From UBA7359 sp963976795 (GTDB taxonomy: Bacteria; Pseudomonadota; Gammaproteobacteria; Eutrophobiales; Eutrophobiaceae): a stretch of DNA of 64,000 nt. The position numbers and the translations under genes are program-made. Where the stretch lies: NCBI GenBank assembly GCA_963976795.1, contig CAXBLT010000004.1:1-64000 (forward strand), given 5' to 3'. Under the pieces are notes generated by a model that worked only from the letters and a program-made list of their open reading frames with translations, did no database searches and was not told the origin of the DNA. Below, one piece after another: positions 46,135 through 54,764 of this stretch (within the stretch, counting starts at the first letter, position 1; every line of letters begins with the position of its first letter).

Positions 46135-47637
46135 TCAATGGGTGATAGGTACCTTCGTTTTTTGCATGACGGTTGATTCTTCAAGTGAATAATCAGAGGC
46201 TAATTGTGTAAAATGTAAAAAGACATCTCCAATCTCAACAACATCTCCTTCGTGTAATTCCGCCTTACCAATTTTTTCATTATTAACATATACGCCATTC
46301 ATTGAGTTCATATCAATAATATCGAAGGTGCCATTGCTATTCCTATGAATTTCAGCATGACGTCTGGAGAGAGAGGTATCATTTAGTGTGAGCTCATTGT
46401 CTTTACTTCGACCGATGCGCCAAATTGTTCGTGTTATTGGGTATCGAGTTTCACTACCATCATCCGCGATTAAATAAGCATAAGGCTTATAATTGCTATC
46501 CGAAATAGGTCTTGTTTCAGGACGGCGATTCCATAATAAAAATAATGTAATCAATATGAATATGATAATGATGATAAATGCAGCAGGAAGACCGTACCAA
46601 AGCCATAAATTAATACCTTGATTATCTATCTGTTTTGTTACTATTTGAATTGGCTGCTTGTTTTCGGGACTAATCTTATTCACGCTTCCAACATCAGTTG
46701 AAATGTTACTGGTTTTTATTTGAAGATGTTTCTCTGTAGTTTTTATTTTCACCGGCACATTTATACTTTCTGTTCCATTAATATCCGTGAAGGATAGCGT
46801 TACTTTGTCAGGGGCAGGGCTTTTTTTAGATAAAGAGCCTAATTCAACAGTGAATGAGCCTCCATTATCCAAATTATTTATTAGCGGCATTAATTTGTTT
46901 GGTGGAAGTTTATAGCTCATATCAGTTTCAATATAATTGCCGCCAGTTTCTTCGCTTAAGCGTCTGATAGTTTGTAAAGAAACAGATAAAGAAACAGATC
47001 TTGGATATCCTATTGAGTTTATAACTACGCCAGATTTTTTAGCTGATCTAACGACATCAGAATGGAAATAGGCCTTATCTTCAGCTTGACCATCAGACAT
47101 TAAAATAATTAATTTTCTATTAGCATCAAATGATTTGAGATGGTCAATAGCCGTGATCAGGTTGCGATATAATTCTGTTGTCCTGCCTTGCGCATTTAAA
47201 GAATTAATAGCCTTGGAAAGTAAAAAACTTGATGTTCCTATTGGTGCCAAAAAGTGTATGGATTTGTCAAAAGCTGCCAATCCAATTTTGTGATGCGACT
47301 TTATATTAGTTAACAAAGTATTTATATGAGACTTGTTTTTTTCAATGACATTTTGTCTGTTAGGGTCGCTTGTATCAACCAGAAATAAAATTGCCGTTGT
47401 ATCATTAGTTTCAGGGAATGGACTTGATTTACTTATTTCAAGCTTATCATTATCAGACATTGCCTTAATTTCAGGAGTTGCCTCAGATTTGAGGCTTCGA
47501 TACGTACAATCAAGAACTGTTTTAGATTGTTGGCAATTAATATCGTGCTTATCGGTTAACGTGTTCCAGGGAAACGCGTTTACGGAATATACTGATAGAT
47601 ATAAACAGAATAAAAGAGAAGTAATGTTTCTATTCAA
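46135..47637 (-). CDS. VWA - transmembrane - FHA protein
   Basis: 500 residues. A signal peptide is followed by a von Willebrand A domain (about 80-275), with TAILFLVDTSDPN as the MIDAS region; the usual DxSxS is DTSDP, so the last Ser is lost. VALMSDGQAED-like ILMSDGQ marks the next metal-site strand. One membrane span lies near 345-368 (LWLWYGLPAAFIIIII). The cytosolic C-terminus is a canonical FHA phosphothreonine-binding domain (WRIGRSKDNELTLNDTSLSRRHAEI, NGVYVNN). It is the last gene of a six-gene minus-strand operon and probably links periplasmic binding to a cytosolic phospho-signal. Confidence 0.85.
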   Translation of the reverse strand: MNRNITSLLFCLYLSVYSVNAFPWNTLTDKHDINCQQSKTVLDCTYRSLKSEATPEIKAMSDNDKLEISKSSPFPETNDTTAILFLVDTSDPNRQNVIEKNKSHINTLLTNIKSHHKIGLAAFDKSIHFLAPIGTSSFLLSKAINSLNAQGRTTELYRNLITAIDHLKSFDANRKLIILMSDGQAEDKAYFHSDVVRSAKKSGVVINSIGYPRSVSLSVSLQTIRRLSEETGGNYIETDMSYKLPPNKLMPLINNLDNGGSFTVELGSLSKKSPAPDKVTLSFTDINGTESINVPVKIKTTEKHLQIKTSNISTDVGSVNKISPENKQPIQIVTKQIDNQGINLWLWYGLPAAFIIIIIFILITLFLLWNRRPETRPISDSNYKPYAYLIADDGSETRYPITRTIWRIGRSKDNELTLNDTSLSRRHAEIHRNSNGTFDIIDMNSMNGVYVNNEKIGKAELHEGDVVEIGDVFLHFTQLASDYSLEESTVMQKTKVPITH

Positions 47638-47651
47638 TTGTTTGATGCCTC

Positions 47652-48164
47652 CTACTTATCCGGGAACAATGGGTCGGGTAAATCATAAAATTCAATATGA
47701 ACTGATTTTACTCCACGTCGTTGTTCATCAACTTGATTCATTGTATCATCAGGCTCCTTAAATTCGCCTAATTGCGCAATATCTTTATCTAGCTTTGCTT
47801 TTACGTTGATGATTTTTTCATGCAACTCATTAGAATACTGTAACTCATAAGCACGTGGAGCTAATGTGCTTGACATGTTTTCTATCTCAGCCAGCCAAAG
47901 GTAGACAGAGCCTTCTTTGCCGGTTTCTTTATTAGGTTGTTCTACGTGGGTTGAGATTAAACGGAACTGCGGTGGTAAGTTTTCAGTTGTGGCCCAACCA
48001 AGTAGTGGGGGAAAAGAGTAATAAGTTATGACGTAAAATGCAGAGGTGATAACGATACTTGCAGCTTTAACTTTCCAGGACCATTTAGAATAGAGGTTTA
48101 TACTAAGTAGTAGTAAACCGATTAAAATATAGGCTGAAATAATGCCAGTAATGCCCAATATCAC
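47652..48164 (-). CDS. Membrane protein of unknown function, 170 residues
   Basis: Two N-terminal membrane segments (about 3-23 and 33-55) are followed by a soluble domain of about 110 residues that should face the periplasm, including SVYLWLAEIEN and a PRAYELQYS region. I do not recognise a family. It sits in the operon with 27 bases to the gene before and 14 to the VWA-FHA gene after, so it is probably a subunit of the same complex. Confidence 0.65.
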   Translation of the reverse strand: MILGITGIISAYILIGLLLLSINLYSKWSWKVKAASIVITSAFYVITYYSFPPLLGWATTENLPPQFRLISTHVEQPNKETGKEGSVYLWLAEIENMSSTLAPRAYELQYSNELHEKIINVKAKLDKDIAQLGEFKEPDDTMNQVDEQRRGVKSVHIEFYDLPDPLFPDK

Positions 48165-48191
48165 AATATTTTCTCCAGTGTTATTATTTTC

Positions 48192-48785
48192 TTAACCAAG
48201 CTCTACAAGCGACTTCGGCAGGAAATTTATTCCATAAACGTCGCCATCATGCCCAATTTTAAATCTGACCGCAGTTTTCTCATCACCTCTTTTCTCAAGG
48301 TTAACAGTGCCATAGTATATAACTTCGAGCTTAGGGTTTACTTTGACCAACCTCACATTTACATCAACAGGTGTTCCCGTTTCAGATGCATAATAATGCA
48401 GATTGACTATATATTCTCCTTTCACAACGCCTCTTAAGGTGACCACTTCTTGATTAAGTGGGTTCTGAACTTCTTCTCCAGCGATTGTAATAGTGTCATT
48501 GACCAAACCCCGGTCATCACGGTCTAGATGCAACAATCCTGCTTCGGGGGTTCTAAACCAGAGAATCTGACCTTCGGGATCTTCTACCCAGACGTCGACA
48601 TCATCAGGGCTATTATCTTCCCAGGTTATGGTTAATATGTATTCTGCTTTAGGATCTATTATCCCTGACTTCGCTTCAGGGTTCATAAACATAATGGCAA
48701 CCAGAAACAGAAACGTAAAACCCAGCAATGCATTGAACAGCAGGTCTGTGAATGGGTCAGAACGCAGTCGATCTTTAACACTCAT
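48192..48785 (-). CDS. MotB/ExbD-like single-span protein with YfaP/DUF2135-like periplasmic domain
   Basis: 197 residues. The N-terminal SDPFTDLLFNALLGFTFLFLVA has the form of the MotB/ExbD transmembrane helix, with D14 in the place of the proton-carrying Asp. The periplasmic part (about 45-190) contains ITWEDNSPDDVDVWVEDPEGQ and GEYIVNLHYYA, resembling YfaP/DUF2135 domains, instead of the OmpA-like peptidoglycan-binding domain of MotB. It lies 7 bases after the MotA/ExbB-like gene, so the two likely form an ion-driven motor pair. Confidence 0.7.
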   Translation of the reverse strand: MSVKDRLRSDPFTDLLFNALLGFTFLFLVAIMFMNPEAKSGIIDPKAEYILTITWEDNSPDDVDVWVEDPEGQILWFRTPEAGLLHLDRDDRGLVNDTITIAGEEVQNPLNQEVVTLRGVVKGEYIVNLHYYASETGTPVDVNVRLVKVNPKLEVIYYGTVNLEKRGDEKTAVRFKIGHDGDVYGINFLPKSLVELG

Positions 48786-48792
48786 TAATTAA

Positions 48793-49536
48793 CTAATTTC
48801 CAGTGATCTTTGGAATGACATGAACTTGCGTTAGGTGACGAGTTAATTCAATGAGCTCATCGGCATGTCTATCCAGCATGTGATATTGAGTTGCCGATAA
48901 AATGCTGCACGTCAACCCAGCAAGTGTCGTATAGAGAGCTGTTCCCATACCATTACTCATATGCTTCAATATTTTTTGCATACCACTGACATCAAAATCA
49001 GCGATGTTGGCAACTGAACCCAACATAAAAATAAAACCGATAATGGTGCCAAGTAACCCTAGTTTTAACATCATATCGGAGACAAACCAGCCAATTTCCT
49101 GAGGCCCTTTTAAGCGTGATTCATAGACATCAATTAGATCTGTAGAAGAACCCGTGTCTTCAGCATTGTTTCTATTGTTATATCGGTAATGGAGATCTCG
49201 GATGTATTCTGTCATGAAGCAGTCTGGCAGCTTGGTTTTTGAATTAATCATGACTTCTTCGTCATTGATCGTTAAATCAAGTCTGTCTTCATTTTTAATG
49301 ATGTCATCAACTTTCATTGATAAATTTGTCTGTAATGAAAGCGTATAAATTCTGCTTGCGCAGTGCAGGGTGACTAATAGATATGCCAATGCAATTACCC
49401 AGCAAATCTTACTTTGATCAACATTAAATAATGAAGAAATAATATCTTCATTCCATGCAACTATTAAAGAAAATGAAATAAGGCCAGTTAAAATTAGCCA
49501 GCGAAGTAAAAGACTATGTTCAGGATGTTCTTTCAT
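48793..49536 (-). CDS. MotA/TolQ/ExbB-family proton channel protein
   Basis: 247 residues. Two N-terminal spans (about 10-26, 40-58), a cytosolic loop of about 100 residues and two C-terminal spans. The conserved family core is MLKLGLLGTIIGFIFMLGS and GMGTALYTTLAGLTCSIL, the channel-lining helices. Family members form pentamers around two ExbD/MotB-type partners; the next gene supplies such a partner. This operon has no tonB, tolA or flagellar gene. Confidence 0.85.
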   Translation of the reverse strand: MKEHPEHSLLLRWLILTGLISFSLIVAWNEDIISSLFNVDQSKICWVIALAYLLVTLHCASRIYTLSLQTNLSMKVDDIIKNEDRLDLTINDEEVMINSKTKLPDCFMTEYIRDLHYRYNNRNNAEDTGSSTDLIDVYESRLKGPQEIGWFVSDMMLKLGLLGTIIGFIFMLGSVANIADFDVSGMQKILKHMSNGMGTALYTTLAGLTCSILSATQYHMLDRHADELIELTRHLTQVHVIPKITGN

Positions 49537-49553
49537 TATTAAATAATATCCTT

Positions 49554-50108
49554 TTAATTTTGCTCAAGAATGAACGGGTCTTCTGATGCGGCATATTCTA
49601 CCATTGAGCGTAGTATTTGATTAAGGTTTTTAGCGATTTTATCCATCTTGGAGTTGTTTGTTTTTAGCGGCAATAATCGCGTCCCAATGATGATAAACCC
49701 ATCTGAATCAGTAATCGTTATTTTATATGGACAATAATTAATATAACGAGGCTCAATCTTTAACATTTCTTCTGCAATGGTGAGATTACAAAATAAAATA
49801 ATCTCGTTTTGTGGAAAGTCAAAACTGCCACGTTCTTTAATAGCGCTACCGATATGCAGGCGATTAGTGATGCGAAAATTGTTCTCTGTAATGGCGAATT
49901 CAGCATCCTGAATAACATTTTCGAGCGGCTTTTGTGTTGTTTTTTCATAAATCTGCGTCGTCTCATTGCTACAGCCAAACAGAAATACAAATAAACATAG
50001 GGTAATAAACTGTGTTGGTAGACGACTAAATTCTACACGAGGAAATATTCTGCGAATGACTGGAAAATTAGCAGGTGGGCCTAATTGAGCTTTATTCGAC
50101 ACCGACAA
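49554..50108 (-). CDS. DUF302-domain lipoprotein
   Basis: 184 residues from TTG at 50108, abutting the stop of the gene before. The export signal is unusually far in: a hydrophobic stretch (TQFITLCLFVFLFGC) ends in a lipobox Cys near residue 46, so the true start may be further downstream, though I see no better ATG. The mature part (about 65-150) has the DUF302 pattern (VIQDAEFAITENNFRI, FCNLTIAEEML, LLPL). DUF302 function is not settled. Part of the six-gene operon. Confidence 0.6.
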   Translation of the reverse strand: MSVSNKAQLGPPANFPVIRRIFPRVEFSRLPTQFITLCLFVFLFGCSNETTQIYEKTTQKPLENVIQDAEFAITENNFRITNRLHIGSAIKERGSFDFPQNEIILFCNLTIAEEMLKIEPRYINYCPYKITITDSDGFIIIGTRLLPLKTNNSKMDKIAKNLNQILRSMVEYAASEDPFILEQN

Positions 50109-50669
50109 TTATTCTCTAATGGTAACTTGAGTGCCGATGGCTACAAATCTTTTCAGGTCATTTATTTCTTCATTAGTTAAGGCGATACATCCTTCCGTCC
50201 AATTGAAGGACTCATGAATGTTTAATTTTTCTTCATTAGTAATACCCAAACCATGTATTCCAATGAAGCCACCTAATTCGGTATCTTGTGGCGGCGTTTC
50301 GCGTTTTTTGTATGCTGTGGCAATGCGTTTAAAATTGTTGGCATCAATAATTTCATTTTTATAGCCGTACCAGGCATCTATTAGATTTGGATAATCCAGT
50401 TGAATGAAGAAATGAAAGCGGCTGCTTTCTTTAACGCTGGATACCCGGTACATGCCTAAAGGGGTTTTACTGTCACCACGTAAACGTTTTGTTCCCTTGC
50501 CACCTTTGCCACTAGCAATATGATATTTTTTTACTATTTGCCCGGATTTTTCAACGACAAGTTCATTCTTCTTCTTTGAAACCAATAGATGATACTCATT
50601 GGCATAGGCCGAGCTCATCACAGTGAGGCTGAATGTGAATAATGAAGTAAGTAAAAGAAAACTGTGCAT
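50109..50669 (-). CDS. L,D-transpeptidase (YkuD domain)
   Basis: 186 residues with a signal peptide (cleavage near SSAYANE). YkuD domain: YHLLVSKKKNELVVEKSG, KTPLGMYRV, IHGLGI with the conserved His and NWTEGCIALTNEEI with the catalytic Cys; the common SHGC is TEGC here. Such enzymes form 3-3 peptidoglycan crosslinks or attach proteins to peptidoglycan. It is the first gene of the operon running to 46135, with 186 bases of promoter space upstream. Confidence 0.85.
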   Translation of the reverse strand: MHSFLLLTSLFTFSLTVMSSAYANEYHLLVSKKKNELVVEKSGQIVKKYHIASGKGGKGTKRLRGDSKTPLGMYRVSSVKESSRFHFFIQLDYPNLIDAWYGYKNEIIDANNFKRIATAYKKRETPPQDTELGGFIGIHGLGITNEEKLNIHESFNWTEGCIALTNEEINDLKRFVAIGTQVTIRE

Positions 50670-50855
50670 TATTATTTTTATTACTTAATTTTTAGACCTT
50701 TCAGAGATGTTATAAATTTTATTAGTTCAAGCCGTCTAGCATTTAACCAAATGTCAGTTTGAGATAGTATTATCCTGATATTGATGGCCAAATGCTAGAT
50801 AGTTCACGGGATCATTTTGAATATAAACATTAACACTTGAGGTATATGAAATATC

Positions 50856-51386
50856 ATGGAAATTCAGCGCTACAGTACCACGGCTATAATAATCCATTGG
50901 CTTATGGCCATTATGATCATCGCCATGATTTGTATGGGTGTTTATATGTCAGATTTGCCAAAGGGCTCAGAAGAACGTACCTGGTTTTTTACGCTGCATA
51001 AATCAATTGGCCTGACGTTGGCACTTTTAGCGATTATCAGGCTGGTTTGGAAACTTGTTTCTACATCACCGCCATTGCCCGATATTGTCTCTGCTACCCA
51101 TCAAAAAATGGCAAAAGCGACACACCATTTACTCTATTTACTGATGTTTATTCAGCCGGTCTCTGGCTACATCTCATCTTCATTTACTAGCTATAAGACG
51201 AAATTCTGGGGCATACCACTACCCAAATGGGCTGATAAAAACCCTGAAATGAACGAGCTGTTTACTGAAATACATGAAATTAGTGCTATTTGTCTCGTTG
51301 TATTGTTGATCATGCATATAGCGGGTGTGGTTTATCACATGAAGCGAAAGGAAACTGAACTGTTTAAAAGAATGTGGTTTTCATAA
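50856..51386 (+). CDS. Cytochrome b561 family protein
   Basis: 176 residues, four membrane spans. Heme-ligand His residues are placed as in bacterial b561: IIIHWLMA in the first helix, FTLHKSIGL in the second, ATHHLLYLLMF in the third and IMHIAGVVYH in the fourth. It is an inner-membrane di-heme electron carrier, oxidising quinol or passing electrons to superoxide in the E. coli paralogue. Monocistronic. Confidence 0.9.
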   Translation: MEIQRYSTTAIIIHWLMAIMIIAMICMGVYMSDLPKGSEERTWFFTLHKSIGLTLALLAIIRLVWKLVSTSPPLPDIVSATHQKMAKATHHLLYLLMFIQPVSGYISSSFTSYKTKFWGIPLPKWADKNPEMNELFTEIHEISAICLVVLLIMHIAGVVYHMKRKETELFKRMWFS

Positions 51387-51460
51387 AGACAAACTATCAC
51401 TGTTTTCGGCTGCTTACTCCAAGCGCAGTTCAACCCAACCGTCTATTTTCCTGTAAGCAT

Positions 51461-51490
51461 AAAAAAAGGGTCTTGCGACCCTTTTTTTAC
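51461..51490. terminator. Bidirectional intrinsic terminator (cytochrome b561 / pqqA)
   Basis: A perfect 12-bp stem (51461-51472 with 51477-51488) with loop TTGC, seven A on the left and seven T on the right. It can end both the plus-strand cytochrome gene and the minus-strand pqqA. Confidence 0.92.
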
Positions 51491-51507
51491 TTCAGCTTTG
51501 TCAACAA

Positions 51508-51582
51508 TTACTTGTTGTTGATGTACATGGTGACTTCAAAGCCAAAACGAATGTCACTGTATTCTGGAGTATCCCATTTCAT
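51508..51582 (-). CDS. pqqA: PQQ precursor peptide PqqA
   Basis: 24 codons from ATG 51582, with GAGGAG about 8 bases upstream. The peptide ends FGFEVTMYINNK. The conserved Glu and Tyr of E-V-T-M-Y, which PqqE and the later enzymes crosslink to make pyrroloquinoline quinone, are both present. No pqqB, C, D or E gene is nearby, so this is an isolated copy. Its own ribosome site and its strong terminator argue for an expressed monocistronic gene. Confidence 0.88.
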   Translation of the reverse strand: MKWDTPEYSDIRFGFEVTMYINNK

Positions 51583-51815
51583 AGTAACTCTCCTCAAATG
51601 TTATCGTTAAAAGAACCCAGCTTACTGGGACACAAAGATAGTGTGCAGCTTTTATCATCCAGTAATCATGCCAATCAAAAGGGAATGTAAAATATACAAT
51701 AAAAACAATGGGTTGCGCTGTTTATTCTATTGTTTAAGTAGGTAATATAGATGATTTTGGCTAATATTATCCAATTTTATGGTTGAAAAGAACCATAATA
51801 AGTTATACTGCAACA

Positions 51816-53294
51816 ATGGCATTTAGCAGACCTAAGTCTTTAAAAAACTTACTATTTCTACATGAAGTAGCGGTTTTATTTCTGGTTGCGGTAACAGGTT
51901 TGTTAGGCGGTCTATCAGCCAATTTCTGGCATCAAAATTCAGCAGAATCCGTGCGTATCAACTCCATGTTTTATCTCACAGAACAAATCAGGGGAGAACT
52001 ATATGCACAAATTCAGGAGATGATACGGGCACGAGTTTTAGAAGATTCTCGTGCATTTGAAGCCTATCCCGAATACTCGCGGAGTATCTCTGAGCGATTT
52101 AACGAATTACGACAAAATTCGAGATCGAGAGAAACAGACATTGCGATACAAGAACTAAACTTGTCATACCGCGAAATTCAACGTGATATGAATAATATTT
52201 TTGATAATCCATACATTGCCGATCGGTTTGCAAGAATACAAATCCTGAACCCAGCATTTGCACAACAGATGGTAGGTAAGTTTGAAAATAGATATAGCGC
52301 TTTTAAAGAATTGTTGACAGGCAAACATAAAAAACTGGGCGAGACCTTGGCCGTGTGGACAAAATTCGCGCCGTTTGTCATCCCGATACCGCTAATTATC
52401 GCATTTATTATTGTTGTTTATACAAGGCAAGTAATGCGTAAAGGGTTTATTAAACCGATAGCAAATGTCATGCGTGGCGCAGGCGAGATCAGTCATGGTA
52501 ATCTGGAATATCACATAACAGAAGAGGGCGTGGAAGAAGTTTCTGATTTAGCAGCAGCCATTAATAAAATGGCGATAGAGCTTGCTGAAAATAGAGACGC
52601 ATTAATTGAGAATGAAAGACAAGCCGCGTTAGGTGCATTGGTTCCAGTAGTCGCACACAATATTCGTAATCCGCTTGCCAGCATTAGAGCCACGGCGCAG
52701 TTATTAGAACATGCGGAAAGCCAGGAAGAGATCAACGAATCCAAAGAGGTGATTATTGAAACGACAGATCGACTAGGTCGTTGGGTTAGTTCGTTAGTGT
52801 CTTATTTACATCCACTGAAACCAAACTTAATAGAAGCAAAGGCATCTGATTTAGTTGATGCGGCGTTGAGTTTGCTAATTAATAAAATAGTAGATAAGAA
52901 AATCGAGGTTAAAAAAAGTGGCTGGGAAATTTCACAACTATTAAATGTCGATCCGGATTTAATGGAACAAGCTTTATATACATTACTAGCAAATGCAATC
53001 GATGCTTCTCCAGCATCCGGCATCATTAATATAAGCCTGCTCCACGTAGAAGATTATATCGAGATTCATATTCTCGATAGCGGCCCTGGTTTACCCTTCG
53101 AACCCAAGCCGAGTAACTTTGAACCGGGGCCATCAACAAAACGTTTTGGTACTGGTTTAGGTATTCCGATTGCGTTCAAGATTTGTCAAAAGCACGGCTG
53201 GAACTTAACGTTTAATGTGATTGAAAATCAAGGAACTGAAGTGACAATTGCTGCACCAATACATAGTTTAAGCGAGGTAGGCGCGAGTGAATGA
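51816..53294 (+). CDS. Membrane sensor histidine kinase
   Basis: 492 residues from ATG 51816 (a TTG at 51783 would add 11). Two membrane spans, near 20-40 and 190-207, enclose a helical periplasmic sensor of about 150 residues. A HAMP domain follows, then the phospho-acceptor H281 in VVAHNIRNPLASIRATAQLLE and the HATPase (NAIDASPASG, GTGLGIPIAFKI). The downstream NtrC-type regulator overlaps by 8 bases, so they are a pair. The ligand is unknown. Confidence 0.9.
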   Translation: MAFSRPKSLKNLLFLHEVAVLFLVAVTGLLGGLSANFWHQNSAESVRINSMFYLTEQIRGELYAQIQEMIRARVLEDSRAFEAYPEYSRSISERFNELRQNSRSRETDIAIQELNLSYREIQRDMNNIFDNPYIADRFARIQILNPAFAQQMVGKFENRYSAFKELLTGKHKKLGETLAVWTKFAPFVIPIPLIIAFIIVVYTRQVMRKGFIKPIANVMRGAGEISHGNLEYHITEEGVEEVSDLAAAINKMAIELAENRDALIENERQAALGALVPVVAHNIRNPLASIRATAQLLEHAESQEEINESKEVIIETTDRLGRWVSSLVSYLHPLKPNLIEAKASDLVDAALSLLINKIVDKKIEVKKSGWEISQLLNVDPDLMEQALYTLLANAIDASPASGIINISLLHVEDYIEIHILDSGPGLPFEPKPSNFEPGPSTKRFGTGLGIPIAFKICQKHGWNLTFNVIENQGTEVTIAAPIHSLSEVGASE

Positions 53295-54690
53295 ACCATT
53301 GATTACATCGGCAGAAGTCCCTGTTCTGGAAAAAAAGATATTATTAGTAGAAGACGAAACTGTCTTTGCCAAGGCGGTAAAGAAACATTTAGAACGTGCA
53401 GATTATAAAGTCTTTTTGGCAGGTGATCTGGAGATCGCAAGAAAAGAGCTTAATGAACATGTGCCGGACTTGATTTTACTCGATATGCGTTTGCCCGATG
53501 GCTCCGGTCTTGAATTACTCGCTGAAGTTAAGACGTCAAATGCAAATATTGCTGTGCTTGTCATGTCCGCTTATGGTGAATTGGAAGATGCTGTTTCAGC
53601 GATGAAATTAGGTGCATCAGATTATTTAAAAAAACCAATCGATCTGGAAGAATTACTGGTTAATGTAGAAAAAGTTTTTGATAAAAACGAATTAACGCAA
53701 AAACTGACATATTCCGCAAAACGCGAACAACACGCAGCAGAGTCCGTTGATTTTTTAGGCGAATGTAAAAAAATTAAAGATGTACGCGGGCAGGTTGAAC
53801 GAATATCAAAACTGTCTCAATCTGGTTCAATTGTTCCCCCAACAGTGCTTATTCTGGGAGAGACCGGAGCAGGTAAAGATGTTGTCGCGCGCTTGTTACA
53901 CGCAAAAAGTGCTCGTTATGAAAAACCATTTGTTCACGTCGATTGTGCCTCATTACCGAAAGATCTGATTGAGTCAGAATTGTTTGGACACGAAAAAGGT
54001 GCGTTCACCAACGCGCATGTTGCACGCACGGGACTCATCGAAGCGGCAGAAGATGGCGTGCTATTCCTGGATGAAATTGGTGAATTGCCACTCGATTTAC
54101 AATCTAAGTTATTAGCAGTCCTCGAAAGACGCACCTTACGTAAGGTAGGCACAACACAGGAACGTCCTGTCGCTGCCTGGATTATTGCCGCGACTAATCG
54201 TGATATTGAAACCTTAGCTGAAAAAGGGGAGTTTCGACAGGATCTGTACTATCGCTTAAATGTTATCTCGCTCTCCATGCCCGCTTTAAGAGAAAGAGAT
54301 ACTGATATTTTATTATTAGCGAATCACTTTGCAGTTCAAACCTCAAGACGTTATGGATTAGAGTTTGATGGTTTCTCAGAAGACGCGAGTGAAATGTTAA
54401 TGGATTACGATTGGCCAGGTAATGTTCGCGAGATGAAGCATTTAATAGAGCGCGCAGTCTTATTAAATGGCAGCGGCCTGCTTGACGCAGATATGCTTGG
54501 GCTCGATAAAAAAGAAAGTATCAAAGCAAGCGAAAATGAAATGAACGAAGATTTAACGTTAGGCGAAGCAGAATTACATTTAATTAAACAAGCATTAGAA
54601 CGCACCAACCGTAATGTATCAAAAGCATCGAGAGAATTAGGTATTACCCGTATGGCATTACGTTATCGGATTAAGAAATATAATCTATAA
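53287..54690 (+). CDS. Sigma-54-type response regulator (NtrC family)
   Basis: 467 residues from GTG 53287. Receiver domain about 15-130 (LVEDE, DLILLDMRLPDG with the phospho-Asp, KKPI). AAA+ domain about 155-385 with Walker A GETGAGKD and Walker B VLFLDEIGEL. C-terminal Fis-type HTH (VSKASRELGITRMALRYRIKK). The sigma-54-contact loop reads GAFTNA instead of GAFTGA, which may change how it drives sigma-54. Cognate partner is the kinase just upstream. It is next to intI, but nothing links the two functionally. Confidence 0.92.
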   Translation: MNEPLITSAEVPVLEKKILLVEDETVFAKAVKKHLERADYKVFLAGDLEIARKELNEHVPDLILLDMRLPDGSGLELLAEVKTSNANIAVLVMSAYGELEDAVSAMKLGASDYLKKPIDLEELLVNVEKVFDKNELTQKLTYSAKREQHAAESVDFLGECKKIKDVRGQVERISKLSQSGSIVPPTVLILGETGAGKDVVARLLHAKSARYEKPFVHVDCASLPKDLIESELFGHEKGAFTNAHVARTGLIEAAEDGVLFLDEIGELPLDLQSKLLAVLERRTLRKVGTTQERPVAAWIIAATNRDIETLAEKGEFRQDLYYRLNVISLSMPALRERDTDILLLANHFAVQTSRRYGLEFDGFSEDASEMLMDYDWPGNVREMKHLIERAVLLNGSGLLDADMLGLDKKESIKASENEMNEDLTLGEAELHLIKQALERTNRNVSKASRELGITRMALRYRIKKYNL

Positions 54691-54764
54691 TTATTGGCAG
54701 CTACCGAGCCAAAGCAATCGTAAAACGTGACTCGTGTCGTTGAGCACAATGTAAAAGCAGGCTT

